From NCBI GenBank assembly GCA_023386965.1, contig JAEWIR010000003.1, forward strand, positions 1-33,851: 33,851 nt of DNA. The letters are read 5' to 3'. This stretch comes from Bacteroidota bacterium. GTDB lineage: Bacteria; Bacteroidota; Bacteroidia; Flavobacteriales; Weeksellaceae. The translations under genes and the position numbers were made by a program. The notes beneath the pieces are model-generated. The model was not told the DNA's origin. It saw only the letters and a list, made by a program, of their open reading frames with translations, and searched no databases. Below are positions 7,210-14,972 of the stretch, one piece after another. Each line of letters opens with the position of its first letter. The stretch's first letter is position 1.

Positions 7210-9360
7210 TTAATCTACAATTTTAAAATCAAGCTGCTTAGCTATAAGATTGGCTTTCATTACCTTAATTTTCACTGTATCTCCCAGTTGGAACTGCTTT
7301 CCGTGCCTAGAGCCGCGAACCGCATGGGTACCGGCATCAAAAGAATAACTGTCATCCGTAAGATCACGAAGCTTTATAAGACCTTCGGCACCGTTCTCCG
7401 GAATCTGTACCCAGAAACCGAATTCTGCTACACCGGAAATCACACCTTCGAAGGTTTCGCCAAGGTGCTTTTCCATGAATTTCACCTGCATGAATTTAAT
7501 ACTGTCGCGCTCTGCGTCTGCGGCCAGACGCTCCATAGCGGAACAGTGTTTGGCTTTTTCCTCCACATCATTTCTGTTGGGAGATTTTCCGCCATCCAGA
7601 TAATGCTGAAGGATTCGGTGGGCAATGAGGTCAGGATAACGCCTGATAGGCGAAGTAAAGTGCGAATAATACTCAAATCCAAGTCCATAGTGGCCAATAG
7701 GGTTGGTGGAGTAAACCGCTTTACTCATAGATCTCATGGCCAGGGTCTCAATCATATTCTCTTCCGGCTTGCCTTTAACTTTCTGTAAAAGTGAATTCAT
7801 GCTTTCCGTAACCTTCCTGGTATTCGCCAGGTCCATTTTATAGCCAAAGGTGGATACAAAATCACGAAGTGCCTCCAGTTTGGTCGGATTGGGATCGTCG
7901 TGGATCCGGTAGATAAAAGTATTGTTTGTGGGTGTCCCTTTTTTGTTCAGTGATACAAACTCCGAAACCTTACGGTTAGCCAGCAGCATAAACTCTTCAA
8001 TGAGATGGTTGGAATCCTTGCTCATCTTGAAATAAACACCAATCGGCTCGTTGTTTTCGTCCAGGTTGAAGCGGACTTCACTTCGGTCAAAGGTAATCGC
8101 ACCATTGCGTATTCTTTTTTCCCTCAGTATTTTAGCAAGACGGTCAAATGTCAGAATTTCCTCTGCAAGCTCTCCCTGTCCGGTCTCAATTATTTCCTGA
8201 GCTTCCTCGTAGGTGAACCTTCTGTCGGAGTGGGTTACAGTGCGTCCGAACCATTCCTTCTTTATTTCTGCTTTATCGTCCATTTCAAATACAGCAGAGA
8301 AAGTATACTTATCTTCATTTGGTCTCAATGAACAGACCCCATTACTCAAAACTTCCGGTAACATAGGAACCACACGGTCTACCAAGTAGATGGAAGTGGC
8401 CCTGCTGTATGCTTCATCGTCCAGACGGGTACCGGGCCGCACATAATGGGATACATCGGCAATATGCACTCCAATTTCCCAGTTGCCGTTCTCCAGTTTC
8501 CGGATAGAAAGTGCATCATCGAAATCCTTGGCATCTTTGGGATCAATAGTTAGGGTGAGGGTCTTTCTCATGTCCCAACGTTTTGCAACCTCCTCATCCC
8601 TGATCTCACGGTCTATGGCATCTGCTTCCAGTTCAACCTCTTCGGGGAATTCATATGGAAGACCGTATTCGGCGAGTATGGAATGTATTTCTGTCTCATG
8701 CTCTCCCGGCGCACCCAAAACCTGGGTAATTTCGCCTTCCGGATTTTTATCTCCGGGACGCCATCCAATCATCTTCACTACTACCTTATCACCATGGTTG
8801 GCACCGTTGAATTTGTCCTTTCGTACAAAGATATCTGTACTGAAATTCTTTTTGTCGGAAACGACAAAACCAAAGTCCTTGTGTGCGATATATTCAAAAG
8901 TTCCTACAAAATCGGTTCGCTTTCGCTGGGTCACTTCCACCACGGAGCCTTCCATCTTTTTACCCTTATACTGGTAGGTTACGATTACGACCGTGTCGCC
9001 CTGCATAGCATCTTTCACGTTTTTGGAATGAATGAAGACGTCGTCATCCAATTCCTCTACTTTTACATAGGCATTACCACTTTGGTTAAAGTCAATGGTA
9101 CCTGTAAGTGTCCCTTCAATCTTCAGATTAATGATGTATTTGCCTTTAGATACTTCCTCAATCCGCTGATCGGCCAGAAGTTTATGTAATGCCTGCACAA
9201 CCAGTTCCCGCTGGCGTGGATTTTTAAAATCAATTCCATCTGCAATCTGCTTATAATTGTAAATTTTTGAAGACTGCTTATTCATAAACTGCAGAATGGT
9301 CTTACCAATTTCCTGAAGTTTCTGTGTATTTTTTGAGGATATGTATTTACGTTTTGCCAT
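7210..9360 (-). CDS. rnr: Ribonuclease R
   Basis: A 716-residue RNase II/RNB exoribonuclease. An N-terminal winged-helix-like region (about 15-80) is followed by two cold-shock domains (about 85-225; GDTVVIV, GFVVSD). The RNB catalytic domain carries TIDPKDAKDFDDA at 271-283, with the metal-binding aspartates D273, D279, D281 and D282. SPIRRYPDL is at 570-578, and a C-terminal S1 domain spans about 634-715. RNase R degrades structured RNA 3' to 5' in rRNA, tRNA and tmRNA-linked decay. Length is at the short end for RNase R and all catalytic residues are present. It lies 29 bp downstream of rpiB and 28 bp upstream of the LysE-type gene in one minus-strand transcript. Confidence 0.95.
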   Translation of the reverse strand: MAKRKYISSKNTQKLQEIGKTILQFMNKQSSKIYNYKQIADGIDFKNPRQRELVVQALHKLLADQRIEEVSKGKYIINLKIEGTLTGTIDFNQSGNAYVKVEELDDDVFIHSKNVKDAMQGDTVVIVTYQYKGKKMEGSVVEVTQRKRTDFVGTFEYIAHKDFGFVVSDKKNFSTDIFVRKDKFNGANHGDKVVVKMIGWRPGDKNPEGEITQVLGAPGEHETEIHSILAEYGLPYEFPEEVELEADAIDREIRDEEVAKRWDMRKTLTLTIDPKDAKDFDDALSIRKLENGNWEIGVHIADVSHYVRPGTRLDDEAYSRATSIYLVDRVVPMLPEVLSNGVCSLRPNEDKYTFSAVFEMDDKAEIKKEWFGRTVTHSDRRFTYEEAQEIIETGQGELAEEILTFDRLAKILREKRIRNGAITFDRSEVRFNLDENNEPIGVYFKMSKDSNHLIEEFMLLANRKVSEFVSLNKKGTPTNNTFIYRIHDDPNPTKLEALRDFVSTFGYKMDLANTRKVTESMNSLLQKVKGKPEENMIETLAMRSMSKAVYSTNPIGHYGLGFEYYSHFTSPIRRYPDLIAHRILQHYLDGGKSPNRNDVEEKAKHCSAMERLAADAERDSIKFMQVKFMEKHLGETFEGVISGVAEFGFWVQIPENGAEGLIKLRDLTDDSYSFDAGTHAVRGSRHGKQFQLGDTVKIKVMKANLIAKQLDFKIVD

Positions 9361-9389
9361 AGTTTGTGTGTGGAGAGGTTATATTAAAG

Positions 9390-9821
9390 TTAGCAACAGG
9401 CTATTTTCGCCACTCTGCCTTCATGTCTGCCTCCCTCAAACTCCGTGCTAAGAAATTTTTCAATGATATCAATGGCAAGTTCAACAGCAATAAAACGGGC
9501 CGGTATGGCAATCATATTGGCATTATTATGTTTGCGGGCCAGTTCAGCCAGTTCCGGCATCCAGCACAGGGCACAACGGATGTCCTTATGCTTGTTCGCA
9601 GACATCTGTACACCGTTACCGCTTCCACAAATCAGTATTCCCAACGCATTTACACCGCTTTCCACAGAGTCCGCCGCCGGGTGTACGAAGTCTGGATAAT
9701 CAACAGACTCAGGAGAATTAGTTCCGAAATCCTGTATTTCAAAACGGCCTGCAAAATGCTTTTTAATGATCTCTTTATATTCAAATCCTGCGTGGTCACA
9801 CGCTATTGCTATTTTCTTCAT
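9390..9821 (-). CDS. rpiB: Ribose-5-phosphate isomerase B
   Basis: A 143-residue RpiB/LacA-LacB family isomerase. IACDHAG is at residues 6-12, ICGSGNGV at 64-71 holds the putative catalytic cysteine C65 and the anion-binding loop, and HNNANMIAIPAR starts at H98. The family interconverts ribose 5-phosphate and ribulose 5-phosphate (some members act on allose 6-phosphate) in the non-oxidative pentose phosphate pathway. It is the first gene of the seven-gene minus-strand operon and has a -7-like element 30 bp upstream. It is divergent from pgk across the only long intergenic stretch. Confidence 0.93.
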   Translation of the reverse strand: MKKIAIACDHAGFEYKEIIKKHFAGRFEIQDFGTNSPESVDYPDFVHPAADSVESGVNALGILICGSGNGVQMSANKHKDIRCALCWMPELAELARKHNNANMIAIPARFIAVELAIDIIEKFLSTEFEGGRHEGRVAKIACC

Positions 9822-9850
9822 GTCGGTTTATATATTATGTGCAATGACTA

Positions 9851-9858
9851 CAAATTTA
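9851..9858 (-). promoter_or_regulatory. Candidate -7 promoter element for the rpiB operon
   Basis: The minus strand reads TAAATTTG, an exact match to the Bacteroidota -7 consensus TAnnTTTG, and would start transcription about 20-25 nt before the rpiB ATG. The nearest TTTG upstream is only 12 bp away, shorter than the usual 17-23, so the -33 half is not convincing. Confidence 0.5.
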
Positions 9859-9968
9859 GGATTAATAATACAAATACCGGTTCGGTGCCGCTTAAAATAC
9901 AACTGAGTACAGGACGCCGGCGCAATTTCAACATTGTAGAGGAAGAAATTGTAATATGATGTGAACAC

Positions 9969-10156
9969 TCTGGGAAAAGCTGTTGATAACTCCCCAGAAA
10001 AAAGGCTTTGCTGCCTAGTTTATTTTCTTAATGGAAATTATTTTCTGAAAAAGGATAAAAAACTATTTGGAAGTTTACCTTCATTCAATAGCAAATTGCC
10101 AATACCGGAACTACTGATAAAGATGAATTCCTGAAACTGCTAACAATTGCGGATAA
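9969..10156 (+). promoter_or_regulatory. DnaA-box-like words (one inside a hairpin)
   Basis: TGTTGATAA at 9981-9989 and TGCGGATAA at 10148-10156 each differ by one base from TGTGGATAA, the reverse complement of the DnaA box TTATCCACA. The first lies in the 18-nt loop of a 6-bp inverted repeat (TCTGGG 9969-9974, CCCAGA 9993-9998). Other GATAA words in the same orientation occur near 10053, 10115, 10183 and 10316. No perfect box is present, so DnaA binding is only a possibility. Confidence 0.3.
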
Positions 10157-10189
10157 CTAAGCTAACATTCTGTTTGCAAGCAGGATAAA

Positions 10190-10211
10190 ATTGTGATTAA
10201 TTTGTGATTAA
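10190..10211 (+). repeat. Tandem 11-bp direct repeat
   Basis: TTGTGATTAA occurs at 10191-10200 and again at 10202-10211, so the repeat unit is 11 bp, close to one helical turn. Two same-face copies in a non-coding region suggest a protein-binding site. No known regulator is recognised. Confidence 0.6.
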
Positions 10212-10252
10212 AGGAACGTTTCTCTGTGGTGAAATAATAAGTGGTTTTTTCT

Positions 10253-10347
10253 CCCCAATTCCCCCAACTACAACAACAGTACTCATATTTTTTCTTTATA
10301 AATAGAATATAATGTAGATAAAATGAGTCTTTGGGGATTGGGGAATT
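10253..10347. repeat. C-rich/G-rich inverted repeats upstream of pgk
   Basis: CCCCAATTCCCCC (10253-10265) can pair with GGGGATTGGGG (10333-10343) with one bulge, or in another register AATTCCCC (10257-10264) pairs exactly with GGGGAATT (10340-10347). Inside these arms ACTCAT (10281-10286) pairs with ATGAGT (10323-10328), and CTACA with TGTAG. The nested arms enclose an AT-rich centre. The element lies upstream of the proposed pgk -7 box, so it is more likely a DNA-level site than a leader RNA, unless a further upstream promoter exists. Confidence 0.5.
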
Positions 10348-10385
10348 TTAAATCTTTTTTAGTTTTCAATCCTCCGAATTAATGT

Positions 10386-10393
10386 TAAATTTG
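10386..10393 (+). promoter_or_regulatory. Candidate -7 promoter element for pgk
   Basis: TAAATTTG is an exact TAnnTTTG match, 23 bp before the pgk ATG, predicting a leader of about 15-18 nt. No TTG is found at the usual 17-23 bp upstream distance, so the -33 half is weak. Confidence 0.55.
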
Positions 10394-10416
10394 TGAAACT
10401 CAAAACAGGGTGATTT

Positions 10417-11607
10417 ATGAAAACAATCAACGATTTTAACTTTAAAGACAAGAAAGCCCTGGTTCGGGTAGATTTCAATGTTCCGCAGAGTGCTGATCTG
10501 AAAGTGACAGACAACACGAGAATTGTAGCTGCAAAAGAAACAGTGGATAAAATCCTGAACGACGGTGGCTCCGTGATACTGATGACCCACCTGGGAAGAC
10601 CAAAGGGCAAAGTCTCAGAAGAATTTTCACTTAAAAATATTGTTCCTGAGATTGAAGCGGTTTTCGGAAGGAAAGTTCAGTTTTGTGATGACTGTCTGGG
10701 GGATAATGCAACACGGATGACAGGTGAGCTGAAGCCGGGAGATATCCTGTTGCTTGAGAACCTTCGTTTTTATGATGAAGAAGAAGCCGGTAGTGCCGAG
10801 TTTGCAGAAAAGCTGGCTAAATATGCGGATGCTTACGTCAATGATGCTTTTGGAACTGCACACAGAGAGCATGCATCCACAGCTGTAATCGCTAAATATT
10901 TTCCTTCAACGAAATTTTTCGGTTTATTAATGGCTAAAGAAATTGAAGCTGTGGAAAAGGTCCTGCAGAAAGGGGAAAAGCCGGTAACAGCAATTATCGG
11001 CGGGTCCAAAGTTTCCTCTAAGATTACAATAATAGAGAATATGCTTCCTGCCGTGGATAATCTGATCATAGGTGGCGGAATGGCCTTTACCTTTGTAAAG
11101 GCTTTGGGCGGCAGTATTGGCTCTTCGGTAGTGGAGGAGGATAAAATGGATCTGGCACTGGAAATTCTTAAAAGAGCAGAAGCGGAAAATGTAAAGTTTT
11201 TTCTGCCAGTTGATGTGATAGCTGCTGATGAATTTAATAATGATGCCGAGCGGAAGGAAACCGATATTTATGAGATTCCTGAGGGCTGGATGGGACTCGA
11301 TGCAGGCCCGAGGTCCCGTGATCTGATCCACGATGTAATTTTAGATTCAAAGACGATTTTGTGGAATGGTCCTATTGGCGTTTTTGAGATGCCAAATTTT
11401 TCTGCGGGTACGGTTGCTCTCGGCGACAGCATTGCAGAATCTACACGTAACGGTGCTTTTTCACTTGTGGGTGGAGGAGACAGCGTGGCTTTTGTGAAGC
11501 AGTTTGGCTATGATGACAAAGTAAGTTATGTTTCCACCGGTGGTGGTGCGATGCTTGAAAGTTTGGAAGGAAAAGAGCTGCCTGGTATACGGGCAATCAA
11601 TAATTAG
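10417..11607 (+). CDS. pgk: Phosphoglycerate kinase
   Basis: A 396-residue PGK of standard length. The N-domain substrate site is RVDFNVP at 17-23, DNTR at 32-35 and HLGRPKG at 58-64. GTAHREHAS starts near 146, and GGSKVSSK is at 195-202. The C-domain nucleotide site is WNGPIGVFE at 316-324 with GGGDS at 352-356. The enzyme transfers phosphate from 1,3-bisphosphoglycerate to ADP in glycolysis, in the cytoplasm. It is a single-gene unit: divergent from rpiB, with an exact TAnnTTTG element upstream and a strong terminator 20 bp downstream. The C-rich/G-rich inverted repeats upstream may add regulation. Confidence 0.97.
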   Translation: MKTINDFNFKDKKALVRVDFNVPQSADLKVTDNTRIVAAKETVDKILNDGGSVILMTHLGRPKGKVSEEFSLKNIVPEIEAVFGRKVQFCDDCLGDNATRMTGELKPGDILLLENLRFYDEEEAGSAEFAEKLAKYADAYVNDAFGTAHREHASTAVIAKYFPSTKFFGLLMAKEIEAVEKVLQKGEKPVTAIIGGSKVSSKITIIENMLPAVDNLIIGGGMAFTFVKALGGSIGSSVVEEDKMDLALEILKRAEAENVKFFLPVDVIAADEFNNDAERKETDIYEIPEGWMGLDAGPRSRDLIHDVILDSKTILWNGPIGVFEMPNFSAGTVALGDSIAESTRNGAFSLVGGGDSVAFVKQFGYDDKVSYVSTGGGAMLESLEGKELPGIRAINN

Positions 11608-11627
11608 TTAGTTACATTTAAATAAGC

Positions 11628-11662
11628 AAAGGTGGTCTCCAAATGGGGACCACCTTTTTTTC
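11628..11662 (+). terminator. Strong rho-independent terminator of pgk
   Basis: Arms 11628-11640 and 11645-11657 form a 13-bp stem with a single U-G wobble around an AAAT loop, followed by an eight-base T run that begins in the end of the right arm. It lies 20 bp after the pgk stop. The minus strand has a shorter T-rich tail, so it may also catch transcripts leaving the methyltransferase gene. Confidence 0.9.
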
Positions 11663-11794
11663 AATTTCATTTCTGCCTTACTGCAATACACAAAATGTAT
11701 TCAGCTTTATCTTCTATCGTCACCGTATGAATTTCTCAAAAAATTAATTTTCTAGCAAAAATTGACGTTCTGTAATAGGTCTAAAATCGATTTT

Positions 11795-12625
11795 CTATTT
11801 TTTTCTGATAATATATATCAAACTTGAAAATTCGCCGTTTTTTGAGGCTTTAAAATTGGAAATCGCTCCGATAAGTGCTCCTTGAGCCCAGAAAAAGGGT
11901 GACTTACGGTATTTTTCGCTCAGTAAAGAAATATAAAACGAGTCGAGTAGGAGTGGTTTCACTTTTTGCACTTTCCAGTTCTGACTTTCCATTAACTTTT
12001 TCATTCCCTCCTGAGTGAAATGAAACAGGTGCCGGGGTACGTCCCAGGCCGCCCAAAATTCTTTATAATATTTAGCATCAAATGAAGCGGGATTGGGAAC
12101 TGCAATAATCAGTACACCTTCGGGATGAAGTTTTTTATAAAACAGCTGCAATATTTCCTTCTGATCTTCTATATGTTCAAAAACATGCCAAAGAGTGATC
12201 ACGTCTAAACTGTGATCAGCAATTGTTGATAAATCTGAAATTACAGAATGCTCCCCGTTTTTCAGAACCGCTGCCTGACGGGCAGCTTGATTTGGTTCAA
12301 AACCCAGAACTGAAAAATCTTCCCTGATGAACTTGATAAATTCACCGGCACCGCAGCCATAGTCCAAAAGTTTAGCCTTTAGTGGGACTTCCGCAGCAAC
12401 AATATTGCGCTTATAGTTAAGATTTATTTTTTGGAGTAGTTTATATACTTTCTCTTTTAAACTCCCCGAATCCTGATGATGTGAAATATATTCGTCACTT
12501 TCGTAGTATCTGGCAAGATCAGTGGGGACAGGTACAGTTTTTAGAACACCTTCAATGTCAGTCGGCATTACGGTAAATGATTCACCGGTTAGGAAATGAT
12601 CCTTTATCTTCATTGGTATTTTCAT
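11795..12625 (-). CDS. Class I SAM-dependent methyltransferase
   Basis: A 276-residue protein. SAM-binding motif I is LLDYGCGAGEF at residues 86-96. An acidic post-I strand is in VLGFEPN, motif II lies in DVITLWHVFEHI, and GVLIIAVPNP follows. The WAAWDVPRHLFHFT segment is typical of Methyltransf_23-type enzymes often found with polysaccharide or lipid genes. The target is unknown. It is the last gene of the tdk-to-methyltransferase run. A parS palindrome lies directly in front of its ATG, one base away, leaving no ordinary leader. A second ATG at codon 5 (12613) is an alternative start. A 12-bp palindrome AAAATCGATTTT (11783-11794) follows the stop. Confidence 0.8.
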   Translation of the reverse strand: MKIPMKIKDHFLTGESFTVMPTDIEGVLKTVPVPTDLARYYESDEYISHHQDSGSLKEKVYKLLQKINLNYKRNIVAAEVPLKAKLLDYGCGAGEFIKFIREDFSVLGFEPNQAARQAAVLKNGEHSVISDLSTIADHSLDVITLWHVFEHIEDQKEILQLFYKKLHPEGVLIIAVPNPASFDAKYYKEFWAAWDVPRHLFHFTQEGMKKLMESQNWKVQKVKPLLLDSFYISLLSEKYRKSPFFWAQGALIGAISNFKASKNGEFSSLIYIIRKK

Positions 12626-12641
12626 AGTTTCACGTGAAACA
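12626..12641. promoter_or_regulatory. parS centromere-like site (15/16) between mnmG and methyltransferase
   Basis: AGTTTCACGTGAAACA matches the ParB-binding consensus TGTTTCACGTGAAACA at 15 of 16 positions (first base A), with a perfect 14-bp palindromic core at 12627-12640. It fills the gap between the mnmG stop and the methyltransferase start. Confidence 0.88.
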
Positions 12642-12649
12642 TTGATTTA

Positions 12650-14512
12650 TTATCTTCCTAAATAGATAAGTAGAACGTTGATATCTGCAGGTGAGACTCC
12701 ACTGATTCTGGAAGCCTGCGCAATGGTCTTAGGCCTTATTTTACTCATCTTTTGCTTCGCTTCAGCAGAAAGGGAGGTAATAGCTTCATAATTGAAATCT
12801 GCCGGAATCCTAATTGTTTCCAATCTGTTGAGTTTGGCAACGTTTTCCTTCTCCTTTTCAATATAACCGCGGTATTTTATATTAATTTCAGCCTGCTCGC
12901 GTACTTCATCCGGGTATAGGGAACTCACTTCTTTTATTCCCTGGATAGCTTCCAGTTTTTCCAGACACATGTTCGGTCGGGTAAGAATCTGTGCGGCCCG
13001 GTACGCCTGATCCACAGGTGAAGATGCGATGGTTTCAAGGACTGGGTTAATCACACCCGGTTTCAGTGAATATTCCTTTAAGAATGCTTCAAGTTCGGTA
13101 CTTTTTGATATTTTATCTTCAACCGCCTGTAAGCGCTGAAGGCTGGCCAGTCCCAAATGATATCCTTTTTCCGTTAATCTTACATCGGCATTGTCCTGTC
13201 TCAGCAATAACCGGTATTCTGCTCGCGATGTAAACATTCTATAGGGTTCTTCGGTTCCCTTTGTGATCAGATCATCTATTAGAACACCAATATAAGCTTC
13301 ATCACGCTGAAGGATAAATTCTTCCTTTCCGTGAACTTTATTATGTGCATTGATACCCGCCATCAGACCTTGTCCTGCCGCTTCTTCATAACCTGTAGTA
13401 CCGTTAATCTGTCCGGCGAAATATAAGTTTGAAATAAGTTTTGTTTCCAGCGTATGGTTCAGTTGGGTAGGAGGGAAGTAATCATATTCAATAGCATATC
13501 CGGGACGGAAAACCTTCACATTTTCAAAACCCGGTATATGTCGCATTGCCTTTATCTGTACATCTTCCGGTAGGGAAGAGCTGAAGCCGTTTACATAGAT
13601 CTCGCAGGTTCTCCAGCCTTCAGGTTCCACAAATAACTGATGTCTTGTACGTTCCGCGAACCGGTTAATCTTATCTTCTATACTTGGACAGTAGCGCGGT
13701 CCTGTACTTTGAATTGTGCCGTTAAACATCGGACTTCTGTCAAAACCTTCACGCAGAATTTCATGTACGGTCTCATTAGTATAAACAATATGACAGCTTA
13801 GCTGACGGGTGAGTTTTGGCGTTTCTGTATAGGAGAACCTTTGAGGATTTTCGTCTCCTTTCTGTTCCTCCATAACTGAGTAATTTAGGCTTCGGCCATC
13901 CACCCGCGGTGGGGTGCCTGTTTTCATACGTCCTGCTTCAAAGCCAAGTGCGATTAACTGTTCTGTAATACCAAATGCACGTGGTTCGCCCATACGTCCA
14001 CCGCCCAACTGTTTGTCGCCTACGTGAATCAGACCGTTTAAGAATGTTCCATTGGTTAGAATTACAGCATTTGCCCGAATAGATATACCTAAGGATGTTA
14101 CTACTCCAACAGCTTTATGATCTTCTATTATCAGGCTTTTTACCATGTCCTGGAAGAAGTCCAGATTAGGTGTATTTTCCAGTGCGATGCGCCATTCCTC
14201 GGCAAACATCATCCTGTCGTTCTGTGTACGTGGAGACCACATAGCCGGGCCTTTGGACAGGTTGAGCATTTTAAACTGCACCGCCGATTTATCGGCAATA
14301 ATACCGGAGTAGCCTCCTAAAGCATCAATTTCTCTAACGATCTGTCCTTTTGCAATACCACCCATTGCGGGATTACAGGACATCTGTCCTATGGTCTGCA
14401 TATTCATCGTAACCAGTAAAGTTTTGGAACCAAGGTTAGCTGCCGCAGCCGCAGCCTCGCAGCCGGCATGGCCGCCACCAACAACTATTACATCATATTT
14501 GTCTGTAATCAT
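12650..14512 (-). CDS. mnmG: tRNA uridine-5-carboxymethylaminomethyl modification enzyme MnmG (GidA)
   Basis: A 620-residue FAD protein of full family length. The N-terminal dinucleotide fold is VVGGGHAGCEA (about 10-20), followed by CNPAMGGIAKG and later RPGYAIEYDYFPP and GQINGTTGYEEAAGQG, all MnmG signatures. The C-terminal helical region is about 550-620. With MnmE (not in the window) it installs cmnm5 at wobble U34 of several tRNAs, using FAD, NADH and methylene-tetrahydrofolate. It lies between ybeY and the methyltransferase gene in a minus-strand operon and is flanked on both sides by parS palindromes. mnmG/gidA is a frequent neighbour of the chromosome origin in other bacteria. Confidence 0.97.
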   Translation of the reverse strand: MITDKYDVIVVGGGHAGCEAAAAAANLGSKTLLVTMNMQTIGQMSCNPAMGGIAKGQIVREIDALGGYSGIIADKSAVQFKMLNLSKGPAMWSPRTQNDRMMFAEEWRIALENTPNLDFFQDMVKSLIIEDHKAVGVVTSLGISIRANAVILTNGTFLNGLIHVGDKQLGGGRMGEPRAFGITEQLIALGFEAGRMKTGTPPRVDGRSLNYSVMEEQKGDENPQRFSYTETPKLTRQLSCHIVYTNETVHEILREGFDRSPMFNGTIQSTGPRYCPSIEDKINRFAERTRHQLFVEPEGWRTCEIYVNGFSSSLPEDVQIKAMRHIPGFENVKVFRPGYAIEYDYFPPTQLNHTLETKLISNLYFAGQINGTTGYEEAAGQGLMAGINAHNKVHGKEEFILQRDEAYIGVLIDDLITKGTEEPYRMFTSRAEYRLLLRQDNADVRLTEKGYHLGLASLQRLQAVEDKISKSTELEAFLKEYSLKPGVINPVLETIASSPVDQAYRAAQILTRPNMCLEKLEAIQGIKEVSSLYPDEVREQAEINIKYRGYIEKEKENVAKLNRLETIRIPADFNYEAITSLSAEAKQKMSKIRPKTIAQASRISGVSPADINVLLIYLGR

Positions 14513-14524
14513 AAAATCATATTA

Positions 14525-14542
14525 ATGTTTCACGTGAAACAT
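14525..14542. promoter_or_regulatory. parS centromere-like site, perfect 16/16 match
   Basis: TGTTTCACGTGAAACA at 14526-14541 equals the canonical ParB-binding parS consensus, and the palindrome extends to 18 bp. It lies in the 36-bp gap between the ybeY stop and the mnmG ATG. Chance occurrence of an exact 16-mer in a window this size is very unlikely, and a second copy lies 1.9 kb away. Confidence 0.95.
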
Positions 14543-14548
14543 GGTAAA

Positions 14549-14971
14549 TTACTGCTCTTCTTCGTTGAGCAGTGCCAGGTAGTAATTTTCCCTGGCCGTC
14601 ATTTCTTCCTGTTCATCCGGAGTTTTATCTCTATAGCCACAGAGATGAAGCATACCATGGGCCAACACTCTGTGAAGTTCATCTAAGAAGCTGGACTTCA
14701 ATAATTCGGCGTTTTCAGAAATGCGCGGCAAAGATACGAAAATCTCACCCGAAACCGTTTTGCCCTTCACATAGTCAAAGGTGATAACATCAGTATAGTA
14801 ATCGTGATTCAGAAAATCACGGTTGACCTTCAACAGGTATTCATCATCGCAAAAAATATAATTGATTTTTCCGACCTTATAACCTTCAAGATTAATCAGG
14901 CGCGTTAACCATGGAATAATCTCCTGTTTGATTTCCTTGGGTTCAATTTCTTCAAAAAAATAACTGATCAT
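14549..14971 (-). CDS. ybeY: Endoribonuclease YbeY (rRNA maturation factor)
   Basis: A 140-residue UPF0054 protein. The N-terminal half ends in HDYYTDVITFDY (residues 56-67), the conserved TDV-x-(S/T)F block, followed by GEIFVS. The metal site is HGMLHLCGYRD: H105 and H109 are present, but the position of the third family histidine (five residues on) is D115. YbeY acts in 16S rRNA 3'-end processing and 70S ribosome quality control. The Asp substitution may be normal for Bacteroidota; I cannot test this here. It starts 1 bp after the patatin stop, so the two are translationally linked, and a parS site follows its stop. Confidence 0.9.
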   Translation of the reverse strand: MISYFFEEIEPKEIKQEIIPWLTRLINLEGYKVGKINYIFCDDEYLLKVNRDFLNHDYYTDVITFDYVKGKTVSGEIFVSLPRISENAELLKSSFLDELHRVLAHGMLHLCGYRDKTPDEQEEMTARENYYLALLNEEEQ

Positions 14972-14972
14972 A

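Larger units (their letters stand above)
9822..10416. other. 595-bp non-coding region between divergent rpiB and pgk
   Basis: This is the only stretch longer than 300 bp without a credible gene. All six frames are broken by stops in most of it. It holds candidate promoters at both ends (9851-9858 minus, 10386-10393 plus). Six GATAA words occur in one orientation, two of them within single-base mismatches of a DnaA box (9981-9989 and 10148-10156). There is also an 11-bp tandem repeat (10190-10211), an AT-rich block (about 10285-10325), and C-rich/G-rich inverted repeats (10253-10265 with 10333-10347). It is far more than two promoters need. It may contain a replication-origin element, a large regulatory region or an unrecognised small RNA. 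Confidence 0.6.

Noticed and set aside
7195..7788. Plus-strand open frame of 197 codons within rnr
   Set aside because: Antisense to the RNase R S1 and RNB regions, whose motifs are unambiguous.
8999..9030. Possible third parS half-site (TTTCACGT at about 9016-9023)
   Set aside because: Only the left half matches and it lies inside rnr; the right half shows no palindromy. A similar half-match near 27400 was dropped for the same reason.
9366..9959. Plus-strand open frame across rpiB ending in a 40-residue tail in the intergenic region
   Set aside because: Most of it is antisense to rpiB, and the tail (from 9838) overlaps the proposed rpiB promoter. It has no independent coding support.
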